A stretch of 64,000 nucleotides of DNA from Puffinus mauretanicus (lineage: Eukaryota > Chordata > Aves > Procellariiformes > Procellariidae), in the NCBI GenBank assembly GCA_023333565.1, contig JAJKFH010001941.1:186001-250000 (forward strand), in the 5' to 3' direction. Both the position numbers and the translations under genes were made by a program. A model generated the notes under the pieces. That model had not been told where the DNA came from. It ran no database searches and worked only from the letters and a program-made list of their open reading frames with translations. Below are positions 14,220 through 28,446 of the stretch, piece by piece; position 1 is the first letter of the stretch; every line of letters starts with the position of its first letter.

Positions 14220-15010
14220 GCATTGCCTTTTAGATAATGTGGTAAAAGCTCCTGTGCACACCCACAAAGGAGCACGGACAGACAATGTCAGATGGGAGAG
14301 CCTGAATTATACCTTGCCCTGGCTGCTCCCCGGCCCATCGCAGGAGCCATCACCCACCTCCACAAGCCCAGAGGAGCGCAGGGGCACAAGGCAGGCGGGA
14401 ACCCAAATCAAGGACTCGGAGGACTTGCAGGGCTGTCCCAGGACAGCCTCAGCCCCAGGGTCCAGGGGTGACACCCATCACCGTGAGGCAAACCTGGAGC
14501 ACCTTCTGGACTGAGGGGGGCTGCTGCCTAGGGGTGTGGGACACTTGATGGGATGCAGGGGAAGAGCATTCTGGAAGAGCATAAGCATAGGACTTATTAT
14601 GGGATGTTTAGGGGAGAAACCAAAGCGGGGGGGAAGAAGAGATTTAGGTGATTTGGGGACGAACAGTCCTGGGGGAAATAGAGGGGTAAGGGGATTAAAA
14701 GGGCTGGTTCTGTGTCAATAGTTGGCTGGTCAGTACACTTCTCTGGCCATGCCCTGTGCCTGATCAGCGTAGTCTGCCCTGTCATCTCCTTCACTGCTCT
14801 CTTGAACACGCTACGTGAAAAAGCGGTGATCTGTTTAGAGTGCTGATGGATTACCAGATAGGTTAAAAAAATTAAATTCAGTTTTGTGGTTTCCAAAGAC
14901 ATTGAAGCCCTGGTGCTATCTCCACTAGAGGACTCTACAGGGAACACTGGGACTCTCACTCCAAGAACAAGTCCTTTATCCTTAGCAGATCCTGACTGCA
15001 CTACTTTTTA
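14220..15010 (+). repeat. Possible LTR-like dispersed repeat
   Basis: A GC-rich island in AT-rich DNA with a TATA-like GGGATTAAAAGGGCTGG near 14691-14707. The following GGCTGGTCAGTACACTTCTC and CTGTCATCTCC stretches resemble interspersed bird repeats as I recall them. Open frames on both strands here are probably compositional. There is no confirmed family. Confidence 0.3.
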
Positions 15011-15584
15011 ATCCTGTTCATTTTAGTGAACTTACTGGTGACTTGAACAGGATTTACTGGGGGACGTCCCTTTCTCAGACCTGTGCAACTGCATTTGTTT
15101 GGGTGAAGTCTCATATGGCTAACTATCTGTGACAAATACCTGACATACATGCTCTGACTTCATGCACACATAATTAGATAACTAAGCCTTAAGCTCTGCT
15201 TAAAGAAGCATCATTATAAGGTCAAATACGGGCATGAACAGCAATGGGCTCCTGCAAACTCCAGGAAGATGGAATTACCTTTTATTGCAGAACTGAAATT
15301 TAGATTTCTTATTTATTATTGTTTGCAAATGTTCCATTTCTGTTTTAATTTCCAGAATTTCAAATTTTACCAAATTCTCTAGTCTGTCTCTCAAATTCAG
15401 GACTGCTAAGTAAGTAGCAGAAATGAGCATGTTCTACACAAGGGGGACAGAGCAATGCTCTAAGCGTGAACCTAAGAGGAAAAAGTACTGGAGCAAATTT
15501 TCAGAGGGATAAGTCATTTGCAAAAACTCTTTGGCTGTTGTGCTGACTTTGCACATGGCTAAAACCTGTGTGCGTGTGAACTAC

Positions 15585-15737
15585 CTGCTGCCATCTCTCT
15601 GCTGCCTTGGTTTCCACTGGAGGGAAGGCTGGATGTGTAGGCTGAGGATGAATAGACATTGGGAGCCCTGAGGGAGACTGTGGAGCTGGAGCATCCAGTG
15701 ATCAGGTCTGATGTATCTTTTGACACTTCTGAGGCAA
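15585..15737 (-). CDS. Candidate splice-bounded exon, minus strand
   Basis: A 153-nt stretch with an excellent acceptor (T-rich run ending TTCTCTTCTCTGCAG) and donor GCAG/GTAGTT. Two phases are open; the more protein-like starts ASEVSKDTSDLITGCSSS and is serine-rich. Its phases do not fit direct splicing to the candidate at 13.7 kb, so it may belong to another isoform, an untranslated exon, or be chance. Confidence 0.25.
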
Positions 15738-18700
15738 CTGCAGAGAAGAGAAGAAAAAAAAAATCCTTTCTACTACAGCATCAATCTAATTACTGTTGTG
15801 GAGGATTTGGGTAATGAGGGAAGAGGTTAGGTACAGGGACACAACCTCCTGTGGAGTTCGTGATTGCAGAACAACTCAAAAAGAAACAAGTTCTCATGCA
15901 GATGCTTTCTTTGAACCTCAAGAGCTGGTACTTTGTGAGCAAGGTCTGCTGGAAGAGAGAACATGACCAGAATACAGTGATACAAGACCTGGGGCTGAAG
16001 GGTTTCTCGGCACTGCAAATGGGCTACATTCTTCTAACCCAGGGAAGAATTAAGAGAAACTTTTCCAGCTGGCCAGACTTCTCTGCTACCTCTGTTTCAC
16101 AGCTTGCAGTTTCAGGTTTCAAATCAGTAGGATATTTTGAATTACCACGAAGCACTTGTTCTACCATGACAGTAGGTGTTTGAGTTGCTCGATGACTTCT
16201 AGCATCCCTTCAGTTTTGTACAGAAGAAATGGCCCAACAAGGGCCATAAAAGTGCATGACATATACTTAATTTCTGTACTTGCAGAAGTCTTACCTTTAC
16301 TAAATGTCTAAATACTACTTACCTGCTCTGGAAAGTTTAGGTATAATTTGTTCCCACTAGAGTTGGGAAAAGTAAATTGGCTTTTGGATCACAGGGGAAC
16401 TCTTCATGAGTGTAAACTCATAATGTCCCTCAGGACATCTGCTGGGTCAAAAGAGCTCTATGGAATATGTAGGGTCCTGGGTGATTCCAATAACCTCTAC
16501 TGTATCCCCAGATCAGTCTGACTAGCAAAAGCTAGATCAAACTGAACCACACTGATTTTAATACAATTGCAAAGGGAATTAAAAGTGTAAGTCATGTTAC
16601 TATTAAACGATGAAGTGTTTTCTGCTCTGATTCAGCAAGATATTTAAACCTAATTCTATCTAAAAATGGTTGCCTTGTTCTGTTGCCTGCCCACAGATTT
16701 CAAGTAAATGTGGCTTAAATGTTATCCTGAAATTAAGTCACTGAGCTGTATCTATGCACCTGAAAATGTAGCCATTTTTTGCAAATAATAGCAAACTTCT
16801 CTGAAGATGTAGAAGTTGTGTTGCATCACTATATCTGCTAATTTTGAAATCTTATTTAGAAGAACTATGCAATATCTGATGCAGAGAAAAAATCCTCCTG
16901 TGGCAATATGCACCATTTCTCCATTTTAAATATGTATACTCATATTACCCTTTATATGTCCATGTATCACATCTTTCTTCTCATTAATGAAGTTTGACGA
17001 TTTGTGGCAGAACAGAAAGGGAATTCATTATATTTAGTAACAGAAAACCCATTTCTCATTTTTATAGTGCCAATCAGCTGCAATGAAATCGCCTAAACCA
17101 CTATATCACAATTCCTCACCATTGTGGTCCTTCAGGTAACCCTCAAGGGTCTTCAATTTCCTTATGTTCACAGCTTGGCACCTGGTAATTTTCAGAATCG
17201 GGAAATATAAGGAAGCTATATATTTTTATTCTGAGAAGGATTTTTCTTTATTTGAGAAGAAATAAATCTGTCAGGTTGAAAATATTAAAAATCAGACTCT
17301 TGACTGCAATAATCACAGCAATGTCAATGCCAATTTTGTTTAGCAAACTTTGGAATGAAAATTTTCTGCATGACAAAGAAACTTACCCACTCACTGAAAG
17401 AAATTGTCCATGTGCAGGGGAAACTGAATTTTTAGTTCCACAATCAATGGAGTTTAAGAATAAGTTATGGTAATAAGGCTGAAAGGCACCCAGCATTATT
17501 TCTCCTTAAAAAGTTACTCAGTATTCTTGCTGCTGCCAACTTCAGTGGGCTATGTTGGCTAAAATGAAAGAAGATTAAGTCATTTTCTCTATATATAAAA
17601 TGGTCATATGCTTTGTATACAAGCATTAATAATTGAAGAAATGTGACAATAGGCAATAGTACAGAATTCAATTGAATTCCTTAAGAATGACTTCAGATAC
17701 CTGCTTTGGGCTCTTCAATGAGATGAAAGAAGGGTTTCCTTTTTATCTGACTTTATTTCCACTGAACATATACTTCCTAATTCTTTATCAGTGTATGACT
17801 TCAAATAAAGTACAAAAAATATTTCTGTTCCTGTTAAAGTTTTGCTATTAGTGGAAATAAAAGGTTTCTGAATATGAAGACAGGAATTAAAAGCAGAAAA
17901 AACATCAGATAAAGAGCATGTTGAAAATCAAACTACTTCATATTTATTCACTTTACTGCCCAAACCTTCCAGAGTTTGCCATCCCCATATGTTCTCATTG
18001 AAAAACTAATTTGTTTTATCATCATGGTAAATGTAGGCAATGCAAACCGATTCACACATTTAGTCAACAATACTGCCATGGTGTCATAAGAGCATCAGTG
18101 TTGTGCTCTGCTGTGTCCTTTCCTGCGCAGCCTAAGCAGCTCAGCCCCGCTGGGACTTGCCTTCCCCCAAATCCTCCGCTCCTGGCTCTGGGTCAGCACC
18201 TTCAGAGCCTCAAAGCTCTTGCGGGGGAGGGCAGGAGAGGATCTCTGCTGCTCCTTCTACCCCTCAATAACGGGTTTCAATGGAGAGAGCAGTGGTTTTG
18301 CAGGGGAGGTCACACTAGTTAGGATTACTTCAGGAATGGGGAAGACAGTGAGATAAAAAGGAGAACTGCCGTGAGCAGTGCTTTGCGCTATTATCTGCTG
18401 TCATCTGCTGCTACCTTCCCAAAAAAATCAGATCTTCTGAGGAATATTTGTATTTGTGGGGAAGGTGAGAGGATGTCACTAAAAGGATCATACGGTAAAA
18501 CAAGTCTAAGATTATGTAGGGCAGGACTGATCCCTCTCAAAGTCAAAGCAGATTTAGAATTTCCATACTATATTGGATTTACCAATATAAGCTATTCTTT
18601 AAAAAGTCCATCTGAGTTCGGGTTTTGCTCTAGTATGAATGGGTGGGCTTCGGTCCAGAATCAGGGATGTGATTTCTTGATATGGTTTGAACAGATTTTT

Positions 18701-21700
18701 TAACTGTTCTGGATTTGCCCTGTGACTTTGAGGATCACTTATATTGGTGATATAAGTGTGTATAAGCAAATGCTTTTGATATCTCTGAAAATGGTATAAA
18801 TGGAGATGTTAATGGTTTCACTTGTCTTTGTTACTGATATTTATTTTATATTAGTGAAATCTGGCACTTTTGTCTCCAAGTGACATGCAGTTCAAGAACA
18901 ATGACTATTGTGTGTCATGGATCCTTACTGTATTTATCTGAGGTTTTTATAGTTACAAATTCCCAGTTGTCCATTTATTTCCTGGTAAAACCTAGTTCAG
19001 GGGAGTTACAATGCTGAATAATTACTCTAATTTTCATCAGTCTGAGATGTAATAAATCATACTTTCAGGAGAATTTTTTAAAAAGAAGTATTTTAAAAGA
19101 ACTATCACTGTATTTCCAAGATATTGCTATGCTGAGCAGTTGTGTAGTTCAATGGGAAGCTTTTGAGATTAAATGTATCAGGATTTTAATGGCTACTCTG
19201 CATGAATTGTGTAAGTGGTCATTAATGTCAGTAAAATACAGATTGGGAGATGGCATAGCTGTAGCTGAGAAGAGTAACAATAAACACTAAATTTTTGCAA
19301 CATTTAATTTCAAAAAGCTTGATTGGAGAATTAAGTAGTTAAATTGCTGCTGTTGTTTTGGATGTTGTCTTATCAAAATCCCAAGTCTACTACTTTATAG
19401 CTTAGTAAACTGCATACCTGCCCCACTCTCTGCTACTCTTCAAAAAACCCTGTAACTCGCTAGCCGGCTGGCTCAGCTGTACGAGGAAACAGCTAAGCCT
19501 GTAAATACATATCAGATCACTAGATGTCCTCCTCCCACAAAATTTCTTCTCATTCTCACTTAGCAAACCGATAATATTATCCTAAAAAAGACCTACAACC
19601 CTGTACAGCATTAAAAGATCGCCAGTGCAAATTAGTGTAGTCGCAAACGACCTGCGCCCAGAAAACAGCCTCAAGGTAGGTCAGAGCTCTGCACTCATGA
19701 AATATTTTTTTTTCTTATGCACAGATTAGGCCTTTAAGGGATGCAGAGGAAATTTCTGTCACAGCAAATGTGGCAGAAGCAGGGCTCCTGAGAATTTATC
19801 CCCTTGTAGGTGACTTATAAAAATCTGGAGTGCAGAGATATCCAAGGCTGACTGTGAGTAATATTTTTTATTATCTCTATGCACTGGTTATATGGTGGTT
19901 TCTGTGCACAGACACATAAATTCTCAATTCCTTATTTTTGTGTTATGTGGCCACTTTCCCTTCTGTTTTTTCTTGCTGAGGAAATACAGGCTTTTGGTTT
20001 ATTAAAATTTCCCAGAATGTTCTGCATGAATACAGCCATATTCCTATAGAATATGAATCCCCACCACTAGAAATAGATAATTATTCATAGTCAGCTGACG
20101 ATAGCAATCTGTAGGGCCTGCTGCAGGAAGAGTAGCCAGGATAGCTTTCCTGCTGCAATCCAGCAAGCCCAGTTGGTGCTGGTGGCTGGAGGCACCTCTG
20201 GTAACTGGAAGAGGTGGGATGGGGAAAAGTGATGCCTAAGGGAAGCCAGTGGGAGGAAGGGAGGATGAATATTCATTTTGGTTTTCCCAGAACCTACAAC
20301 AGTTCCTGACTCTCCTGTCACAAGTCATTGAAATCATGCATGCTTCTTGCACACCCTATTACTCAAAAATGATTTAAAATGCTGATGGTACTAAAGAGCA
20401 CCGAAGTAATAATTGTGGTATGTACTAGTAGTGAAAGGTATAACTTGAGAAATTGAAGTGTACCATGGAGCCAGAGGAAGAATTATATTTTACATGTTTT
20501 TTTGTTATTTCTGGAACGCTGTTATTTTTGGTAGTGAGGGCTAGGACCCCGCACTGGGGCACTCTGTAAACAAGTGTGTCCCAAAAATTTATAGCTTAGG
20601 TGGAGAAGCAAGGAAAGTCAAGATGGAAGAAAGACAGCTACAGTTTAAAATAGGCTACAGGCTTTTTGAGTGTTACTTATAGAAAGACACAGTAGGGAGA
20701 TTTTTTTAAGGCAATGAAGAGCCATATAATGATCTAGCTGTCCTGACTCTTTTTAAGATTTCTGTGAGCTGTGGACGTTGTTGAGTTTCCAATAAAACCC
20801 ACAAGATTTTACAGGGATTTGCTAGGATGTGATTTTCAGATCATTATGTATAGTTTTATTAAATGCCCTAACATACCTCTTCATAGTTCATAAGTCTCTG
20901 CAACAGGTATGTAGGCAATATCCAGGCTTATTTTAGGGTGAGATGTATTCTGAACGGTTAAACAGCTTAGAGCCTATAAATGAATGAAACAAGATAAAAA
21001 CATCAACCATGATTCAGGAATTTTAGGAAAAAGTAACGACCAGTGTTGAGACAGTTTACACTGTTATAGAATTGCACAACCTGAAGGTGGCTTTTATTCA
21101 AAGATCATTCTATTGACCTAAGAATAAGAGGGAATAGAGATGCTTATTAGCATCCAGGAAAATGTCCCGCAAGAATCTTGAAAAGACAAAAGGCCAAGTG
21201 GGTGAGCAACAGGAATTGACCCTGGAAGGAAAGGGAAAGAATGGGAAGAAATCTATGTAAATTTGGGGACGAGAGATAAAAATAATTTGAAGAACCACAA
21301 AGCTTTTAGTTAAAGAAATTGGAATTTTGGTGATTTATATTTTGGGGTATAGGCTTTTAAGAAACAGTCTATAAAGTCTGACCTTAAGTAAATTCTATAA
21401 AAATGAGTCTTCTTACCCCAAATATAGTACTAGTTCCTGAATTGTTACTTGCCAATATCTTATGAAATTAATGCAATGAAATGTAGATCCTGCAGTGTAT
21501 ATTAAAATCTCCCCAGCCAATCCAATGAACCTGCTATGGAGTAGAGATGAGCCATGGGAAGGTCTATTCAAAAGCACATTGTAGTAAATCTGTGTACTAT
21601 CACAGATTTTAGTCTTGAATCACATTTTCAGTTTTATTATATTTTTATTATTTCGATCAATTCAATAGCTTGTATCTTACCATGTCCTTCATTGATAGAT

Positions 21701-22158
21701 TTAGGGATTCACATGCTGATGTTTTGTCAACAGTGAACTTCAGTCATTGCTTTGTAGCATTAATCACTCCCTTATTCATTATAATTAAGGAGTGAGGAAT
21801 AAAATATGCAAAAAAAGTATTTTAGCTTCTTCATCTGTTGTAGTCTTCATCCACTTCTGTCTTTTCTGCCTTTATGAGTAATTAATCATACAGCAGCCAT
21901 GGTCTTAGTGTGGTCCCTAGTTTCTTTGCTTTTTCCCATACTTGCCAGGTTCTTAGATATTTCTGTAATGCTCTTAACACTCCCTAGCAGGTACAACATG
22001 ACTTGGTTTCCATCTGCGTGCTCTTTACATTTTAGAACAAAGTTTATTATCAGAATGAAATAGTTTCTAGCACCAAACTCTTTCAACTATGTCATCTCAG
22101 CCACCAGTTCTGAACCAGACAGTAATTTTCTTGGCTTCCACTTGTTCCTGTTTTGCAG
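15738..22158. other. AT-rich stretch without supported genes
   Basis: No repeat recognised. A minus-strand consensus donor (AGCAG/GTAAGT) at about 16324 follows a very short open segment, too little to call an exon. Confidence 0.6.
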
Positions 22159-22994
22159 AATCATGGAGTAATATTACAAAATGTCAAGTCTGCTCAGAGT
22201 CCCGTCCAACCTGACCTTGAATGTTCCCAGGGATGGGGCATCTACCACCTCTCTGGGCAAACTGTGCCAATGTTTCACCACCCTCATTGTAAAAAATTTC
22301 TTCCTTATATCTAGTCTGAATCTACGCTCTTTTAGTTTAAAACCATTCTCCCTTGTCCTGTTGCAACAGGCCCTGCTAAAATGTTTGCCGCTGTCTTTCT
22401 TATAAGCCCCCTTTAAGTACTGATAGGCTGCAATAAGGTTTCCCCGAAGCCTTCTCTTCTCCAGGCTGAATAACCCCAACTCTCTCAGCCTTTCTTCATA
22501 GGAGAGGCGTTCCATCCCCCTGATCATTTTTGGTGGCCCTCCTCTGGACCCACTCCAACAGGTCCATGTCTTTCCTGTGCTGAGGGCTCCAGAGCTGGAC
22601 GCAGTGCTCCAGGTGGGGTCTCACCAGAGCAGAGATGGGGGGCAGAATCACCTCCCTCGACCTGCTGGCCACGCTTCTTTTGATGCAGCCCAGGATACGG
22701 TTGGACTTCTGGGCTGCGAGTGCACATTGCTGGCTCATGTCCAGCTTTTCATCCACCAGTACCCCCGAGTCCTTCTCAGCAGGGCTGCTCTCAGTCTCTT
22801 CATCCCCCAGCCTGAATTGATACCGGGTATTGCCCCGACCCAGGGGCAGGACCTTGCACTTGGCCTTGTCGAGCCTCATGAGGTTCACACGGGCCCACTT
22901 CTTGAGCTTGTCCATCCCTCTGGATGGCATCCTGTCCCTCAGACGTGTCAGCCACACCACTCAGCTTGGTGTTGTCTGCAAACTTGCTGAGGGG
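22159..22994 (-). mobile_element. CR1 LINE, 5'-truncated, with a deleted 3' end
   Basis: The minus-strand frames at 22496-22960 and 22174-22527 encode the C-terminal part of CR1 ORF2: [59 protein letters not shown] and LDIRKKFF. One frameshift lies near 22525. Next to the 3' end, the segment that normally links the ORF end to the ATTCTATGATTCT tail is replaced by short unrelated sequence. Confidence 0.9.
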
Positions 22995-25900
22995 ACCTAC
23001 AGTCTTCTGATTTCAATTCATTTCATTCACTTATGTCAAATCATTCTGGTTTTAATTCATTAGTGTTCTAAGAATAAAATTATCTGCATATTTGTTACTT
23101 GGGTTGATGGTACAACTTGGAGTTGGGCAGAAATGTGTGGAAAAGCAGTTTACTTACCAAGAGAAATAAAGATTTTGAGGAAATGGAAAACTGTGGAAAA
23201 ATGTTTACCAAACTGGAAATACTTTCAGCTGAAGTAGAAAATAATGTCCAAATATTTTTTTTTTTACTTCTAAATATAACTTTAAAGAATTACATTGTAT
23301 ATCTTTGTTGCTAAAATAAGTGAAGGGAATAAGCCAAAACCAACCAAAACTTTTCATATTGGGTTGAATAACATACATTGGGTGACAGACATTTCTTGCT
23401 CCAAAAGGATAAATATTATCTAAGAATTTATTTAAATTGATTCTGCCTTCTTTGTTTTGATTTTTTATTTGGTTTACTACACGGACAGTACTAATTAATG
23501 CTAGATACTGTGTTATGCTGGGACCTCATAGGAGCCTCAGTCTTGTGTTTCATATTTCCTTGACTTTACTGGTTTGACCTTCATACTTTTATTCAGGGGA
23601 TAATTTCCTCTGAAGTTAAAAGAGATATTTCTCAAAATAAAGGATGCATGGTAGGTACAAGTCCATCACAAATGGACTTCCTAAATAAGAAGGTGACCAA
23701 CATACTCTTGTAGCCAAAGAGTATGGGTTGGAATACAGGTGCTGGTGTAACTCCTCCAGGTAAATAATCTGGTTTTGAATAAGCATGAGGCAGCATGTTT
23801 GCTTGTTTTAGAATATCCCTTCTGATTTCTAAGATTCATTTCAAAGTTAGTTTTTTTTTTGCTGTCTTCAAGCCTCCAGTGTACCCATGCAGTAGTACCA
23901 TACTGGCTGAGAACAGGCAGATGGTATTCACCAACACTTCCAGGCAGACTCATGTTTTATCATGCCAGTTTTGTCATCAATTATTTCAGTGTATCAAAAC
24001 AGTGATGGATCTCATTTGACTGACTAAGGCCTAAGGCTGCAATCATCTGTATGCTAGCTATTTAGTGATGAGAATTTTTTGATTGGGAAATGATGAACAG
24101 ATCATAAACTTCCATGTGGAAAGTGAGGTTACTACATTCACACACCAAAAGCTTACCAAAAGTATCAAGTTGCACCAGCATACCAACAATCAAAGCTTGC
24201 ATGGTCAAAATGGTCAAGTGTAGCAGAGCCTTATGACTTTTCTTACCTGGAAAATTATGTGAGACATCATGCAGAGTGAAGGGTATAGTTGGACCATAAC
24301 TGCCTACATACTTCACTTTATTGGCTTGCTAGAAGAAAAGCTGTTGTACAGACAGTTCAAAGTCTGCCCTTGATTTTTCCTTCTATCACTCTGTCTACTT
24401 CAGTGGATGATCATACCTATGGCAAAATTTTACTCCTCGCATTGCATAAAGCATTTCTTTTAGAAAAAAGATGTTGGGGAAAAGAAAAATATGAACTTAT
24501 GATTTCTTTTTTCTAGAAAAAATGTTTTCCATATTTACACAACTGAGACATTAATGGATGTTAGATATGTGGACAAAAATATTTGAATACATGTAATTTT
24601 GCAAAGGCATGCTTTGCAGAGTCAAAGAAACTTTGGAAGATCAGAGATACTTGTAGCATAGATTTTTCTTCTTATTTCAAGCTAACAGAAATGCAAAATC
24701 TCAGATTTTTTCACCCATATCTACTACCATTACTGTTCTAACCATTAGCTTACAAGTAAAACTCTGGCTTGAGGCCACTGGGAAGATCCTGTTTTGCAGT
24801 TACTGCTACCACAAACCACATTATCATTAAATGCCACCTAAAGGTCAAGGTTAGGCTAGGAAGATGGCTGAGGAAGAAGGTAACTGTCATGGAGCAGTCA
24901 GAGTACTCATTTGCATTGTATTGTCAGAGAAGGAAGGAACTAAAAAAAACCCTATAAACTGTAATGGTCATGTATAATGAAGAAGTCTCACTTCTAATCA
25001 AGTGGACTTTCTATTAATGCTTAATAATTGGCAAAATTGCAATCCTGTTTTCTCTCCATTCACTGGGAGGTATCACAGAGCAGGACCACTTCAATCAAAT
25101 AGCACCTCTTGTACCTGACCTTGTGTAAGCAGAAGACATTTCACAAAACAGACTGCATATGGTATTTTATAAATGGCGTAAAACCTGCTCCGTTTTCACT
25201 TCAGAAGACAGCGATTCAGGATGTAATTGTCACTTGGCATAGTATTCACCCATAAAGAAAGACCATTTGAGATAATAGGAAAGGGATCAAGGAACTCAAT
25301 GACACCTAGTCCTTGTTTGTCTTGTTAGTGTACTTTTTCCAGATATTGGTGTCCTGATGTTAACTCTGACCTTGTTCAGTGAGAACAAACATTGGCAGAC
25401 AGAGACGAACAGAAATGCTTTCATGTAGCATCTTTCCATAATAAAGCCCTGTGCTATAAATGTTTGTGGAACCACAAGAAACTTAAGCTGGGGGAGTAGC
25501 ACTTGCAGAGGGGCTATCAGCAAATGACTTGTTGAAAATTTAATCTTTGAATGCATCATGTGGTTTAGGAGGACAACATATTCTAGAGCAATCCCCCTTC
25601 CTCATGCAATTTCTTCTGGAAGACAGCACTTCAAGCTCCAGGGCTGCCTTTGTTCTGTTCTGCTCTGTCTCTGTCTCTGTTCTGCTGCTGAGCCTAAGGT
25701 TACGAGGATGGTGTTATGACGACAAGAGCCCTTGACAGGAGTAAGATGTACAAAAAATGTGGAATGATTGGCAGGTTCTTTAAGCTTGTAAGGATAAAAT
25801 GCAGGAAAACTGGCTTACATCTAAAAGCACAAACAACATGAAACTTTACTTCGCATGTAAAAAATAGGTAGGTGTTTTAATATTATAGCAGAAATCCCAA

Positions 25901-28039
25901 CTAATGTTCTACAAAACTGTCACACAAAGCTCAGATGTGGGTCCATGTTAATAAACATGATCAAAAAGGCAAAAAAAAAACCCCTAAAAAATAACACTAT
26001 TATGTAAGTCATACACTTCTGTAAGAAACCAGATTGACACTTGTGAAAAGTAAGAAGTCAGAAAAGCAAAAACAGCAGAAGTACAAACTTCGTAGCATGG
26101 AGCAGTAGCTTGGGTTTAAACAATGCAAAGAACCTGTGGTTTGGGAAGTAGCTGGGATTTATATCCAGCGGGCACTTCTCCTGTTTAAAATTGTCATCAA
26201 CATTGTTCACTAGTGGAACTTGAAATGACAAGTTTCATGATATTCCACTTTCCTGCTAGGAATGTGGTTGGTGCCACCAGATGTAAATCAGGTAATAATT
26301 TTCTGATTGTTATCAACAACATGAGGTTTTTCTCTTTTAAGTCTTTCTGAATCTTGTTGTGTCTCCTCTTTGATGGAGCTGCTTGTGACAGACACTAGCA
26401 TTTCTGATCAGTGAATACTAATGCAATTTAGGACTTGGGAATTGTAGAACAATATGGGAGGATAATGAGGTGGGTTTATAAAGTCTGTATGACAAACAAC
26501 TAGTTTCTTAATGTTGGCAATTATTTCTGAATGAGTAGGGAGGGAAGAGAATATTGGGCAGCTGTATACCAAAACTGAGAATTTTGGAACAAGAGTTGTA
26601 AGGGACAGTGCCTTTTACAAAATAGAGAAGTGATGAAGTCTATTAAGTATTGTCAGGCTGGGTATCTTGTGCTTCTTTTAAAATGTCTTTTCTCTGCAAT
26701 TGCAAGTTCTTGTAGGCATTTTTGAAATTAAACGTCTCATCTCTGTTTGAAGCATACAAATTTAAACCAAAGTGGATCTGAAAGAGCATCATCAGTCAAT
26801 CCATCATAAAACCAGGGGCAATTCAAGATTTAAAGTCAAAACCACTCACATTTTGGAAACTCTTCTACCATGCCAAAATCCAAGGTCCTGATCCATGTGG
26901 AACAGACTAAAGGAGTTAACCTGTGAGGGACAAACTACCCTTGAATGGGTCATGTACACAAATAGAATCTGAATTTTGTTGTCATGTCATATCTTTCATA
27001 CTAAACAAAGTTAAATGGAAGCATTGTCCTTATTGCTTACTACTTCTGCACTTGTTTTTTCAATTAATATCTTCCCCTTCTAATTATAGTAACATTCATG
27101 TGCAAATCACAATTCGGCAATATAGGTTTTTTAAGTAGCTATTCTGGGGACAGTAATGCTTCAGATAGAAGAAATCGGCTCATGGAGCATTCCACAGCTT
27201 CATGGTTTTTTCTTATTCTAGCCACTAGAGGGCAAAAGACATGGAAATAACTCGGACTTGGTTTTATGTTATGAGTATTGCAAGCTATAGGAATAAGGCA
27301 GAGCTGAAGTAGTATCTACAAAGTTTTTTTCCGAGATGGACTTAGGTGTATTTCAAATGTCTTGTGTGGGACATAAGTTTGCTATCTTCTCACAAACTGA
27401 AAAAAGAAAGAAATAATATATTTTGGGCACAATGAACTACATTTATAGAGTTCAACTTTATGGGTTAAAGTGAAGTTGTCGTTAACTCAAGCATAATCTC
27501 CTTTAGGGACATGAATGGGTTTTTCAGTCTCTTCTTTGCTAACTTGCCTTGTGAGGGCCATGTGACACCATCCAGCTCCATGCAGCTGCCCTGCTGCCGT
27601 GAGAAAATTGAAAAGCAACTGCAACAACCCCAACTAATTTTGAGCAATTGATTAGCAAACAGGTTTTGAGTTCAGCTTATCCAGTGATAACACATAAAGA
27701 TTCGGAGCTCACCAATACAGCACTGGAGAATATGGCTTTGAACTCTCCAAGCACTTTAGAAGAATCTTTCACGTGCTAATATGACCAACTTGATGATGAA
27801 AATTTTGCTTCCTATGTAGGCCATTATTTATTCTCTTGTAGGCATGCAAACTTCAGGTGGCGGCTTTCCTCTCAAGTTTTAAAGCACTCCCCTTTGGTTT
27901 TCTCTAATTACAGTGGAGCCTGTGGAAGAGAGAAATCTTAAGATTCTGCAGAAAATCTGCATTACAATAATCTGCTCCCTAACGTCATGAGAGTAGACTC
28001 CAGACTTTTTTTTTTTTTTTAGAACTGTGCTTTTTTAGT
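22995..28039. other. AT-rich stretch without supported genes
   Basis: I see no gene and no recognisable transposon between the reverse CR1 and the truncated LTR. Confidence 0.6.
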
Positions 28040-28446
28040 AAAGTAAAGATCTTGGGAGGGGACACAGCCAGGACAGCTGATCCAATCTAACCAAAGGGAT
28101 ATTCCATACCATATGACGTCTGCTCAGCAATAAAAGCTAAGAGAAAGGAGGAGGAGGGGTGGGGATTGGTTATTGTGACATTTGTCTTCCGGAGAAACCG
28201 CTACATATACTGAAGCCCTGCTTCCCAGGAAGCAGCTGGACCTCACTGGCTGATGAGGAGTAGAGAATAAATCTTTTGCTTTCCTTTGCTTCTGCGTACG
28301 GCCTTTGCTTTTTCTTTATCAAACTGCCTTTATCTTGACCCACGAGCTCTTTTCCATCTTATTTCTCCGCCTTGTCCTGCTGAGGAGGGAGAGTGATAGA
28401 GCGGCTTGGTGGGCACCTGGTGCCCAGCCAGGATCAACCCACCACA
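28040..28446 (+). mobile_element. 5'-truncated ERV LTR
   Basis: Begins inside U3 at GGGAGGGGACACAGCC. It carries the ATATTCCATACCATATGACG block and a TATA-like CAATAAAAG, and ends GATCAACCCACCACA. The first half resembles the 48.9 kb LTR while the U5 end resembles the 43.2 kb LTR. Confidence 0.7.

Noticed and set aside
14597..15001. Minus-strand open frame of 134 codons, considered as an exon of the candidate minus-strand gene
   Set aside because: Poor acceptor, wrong phase for its would-be neighbours, and the region looks like a dispersed repeat.
22577..22990. Plus-strand open frame of 137 codons
   Set aside because: It is the complement of CR1 ORF2, whose true frame is on the minus strand.
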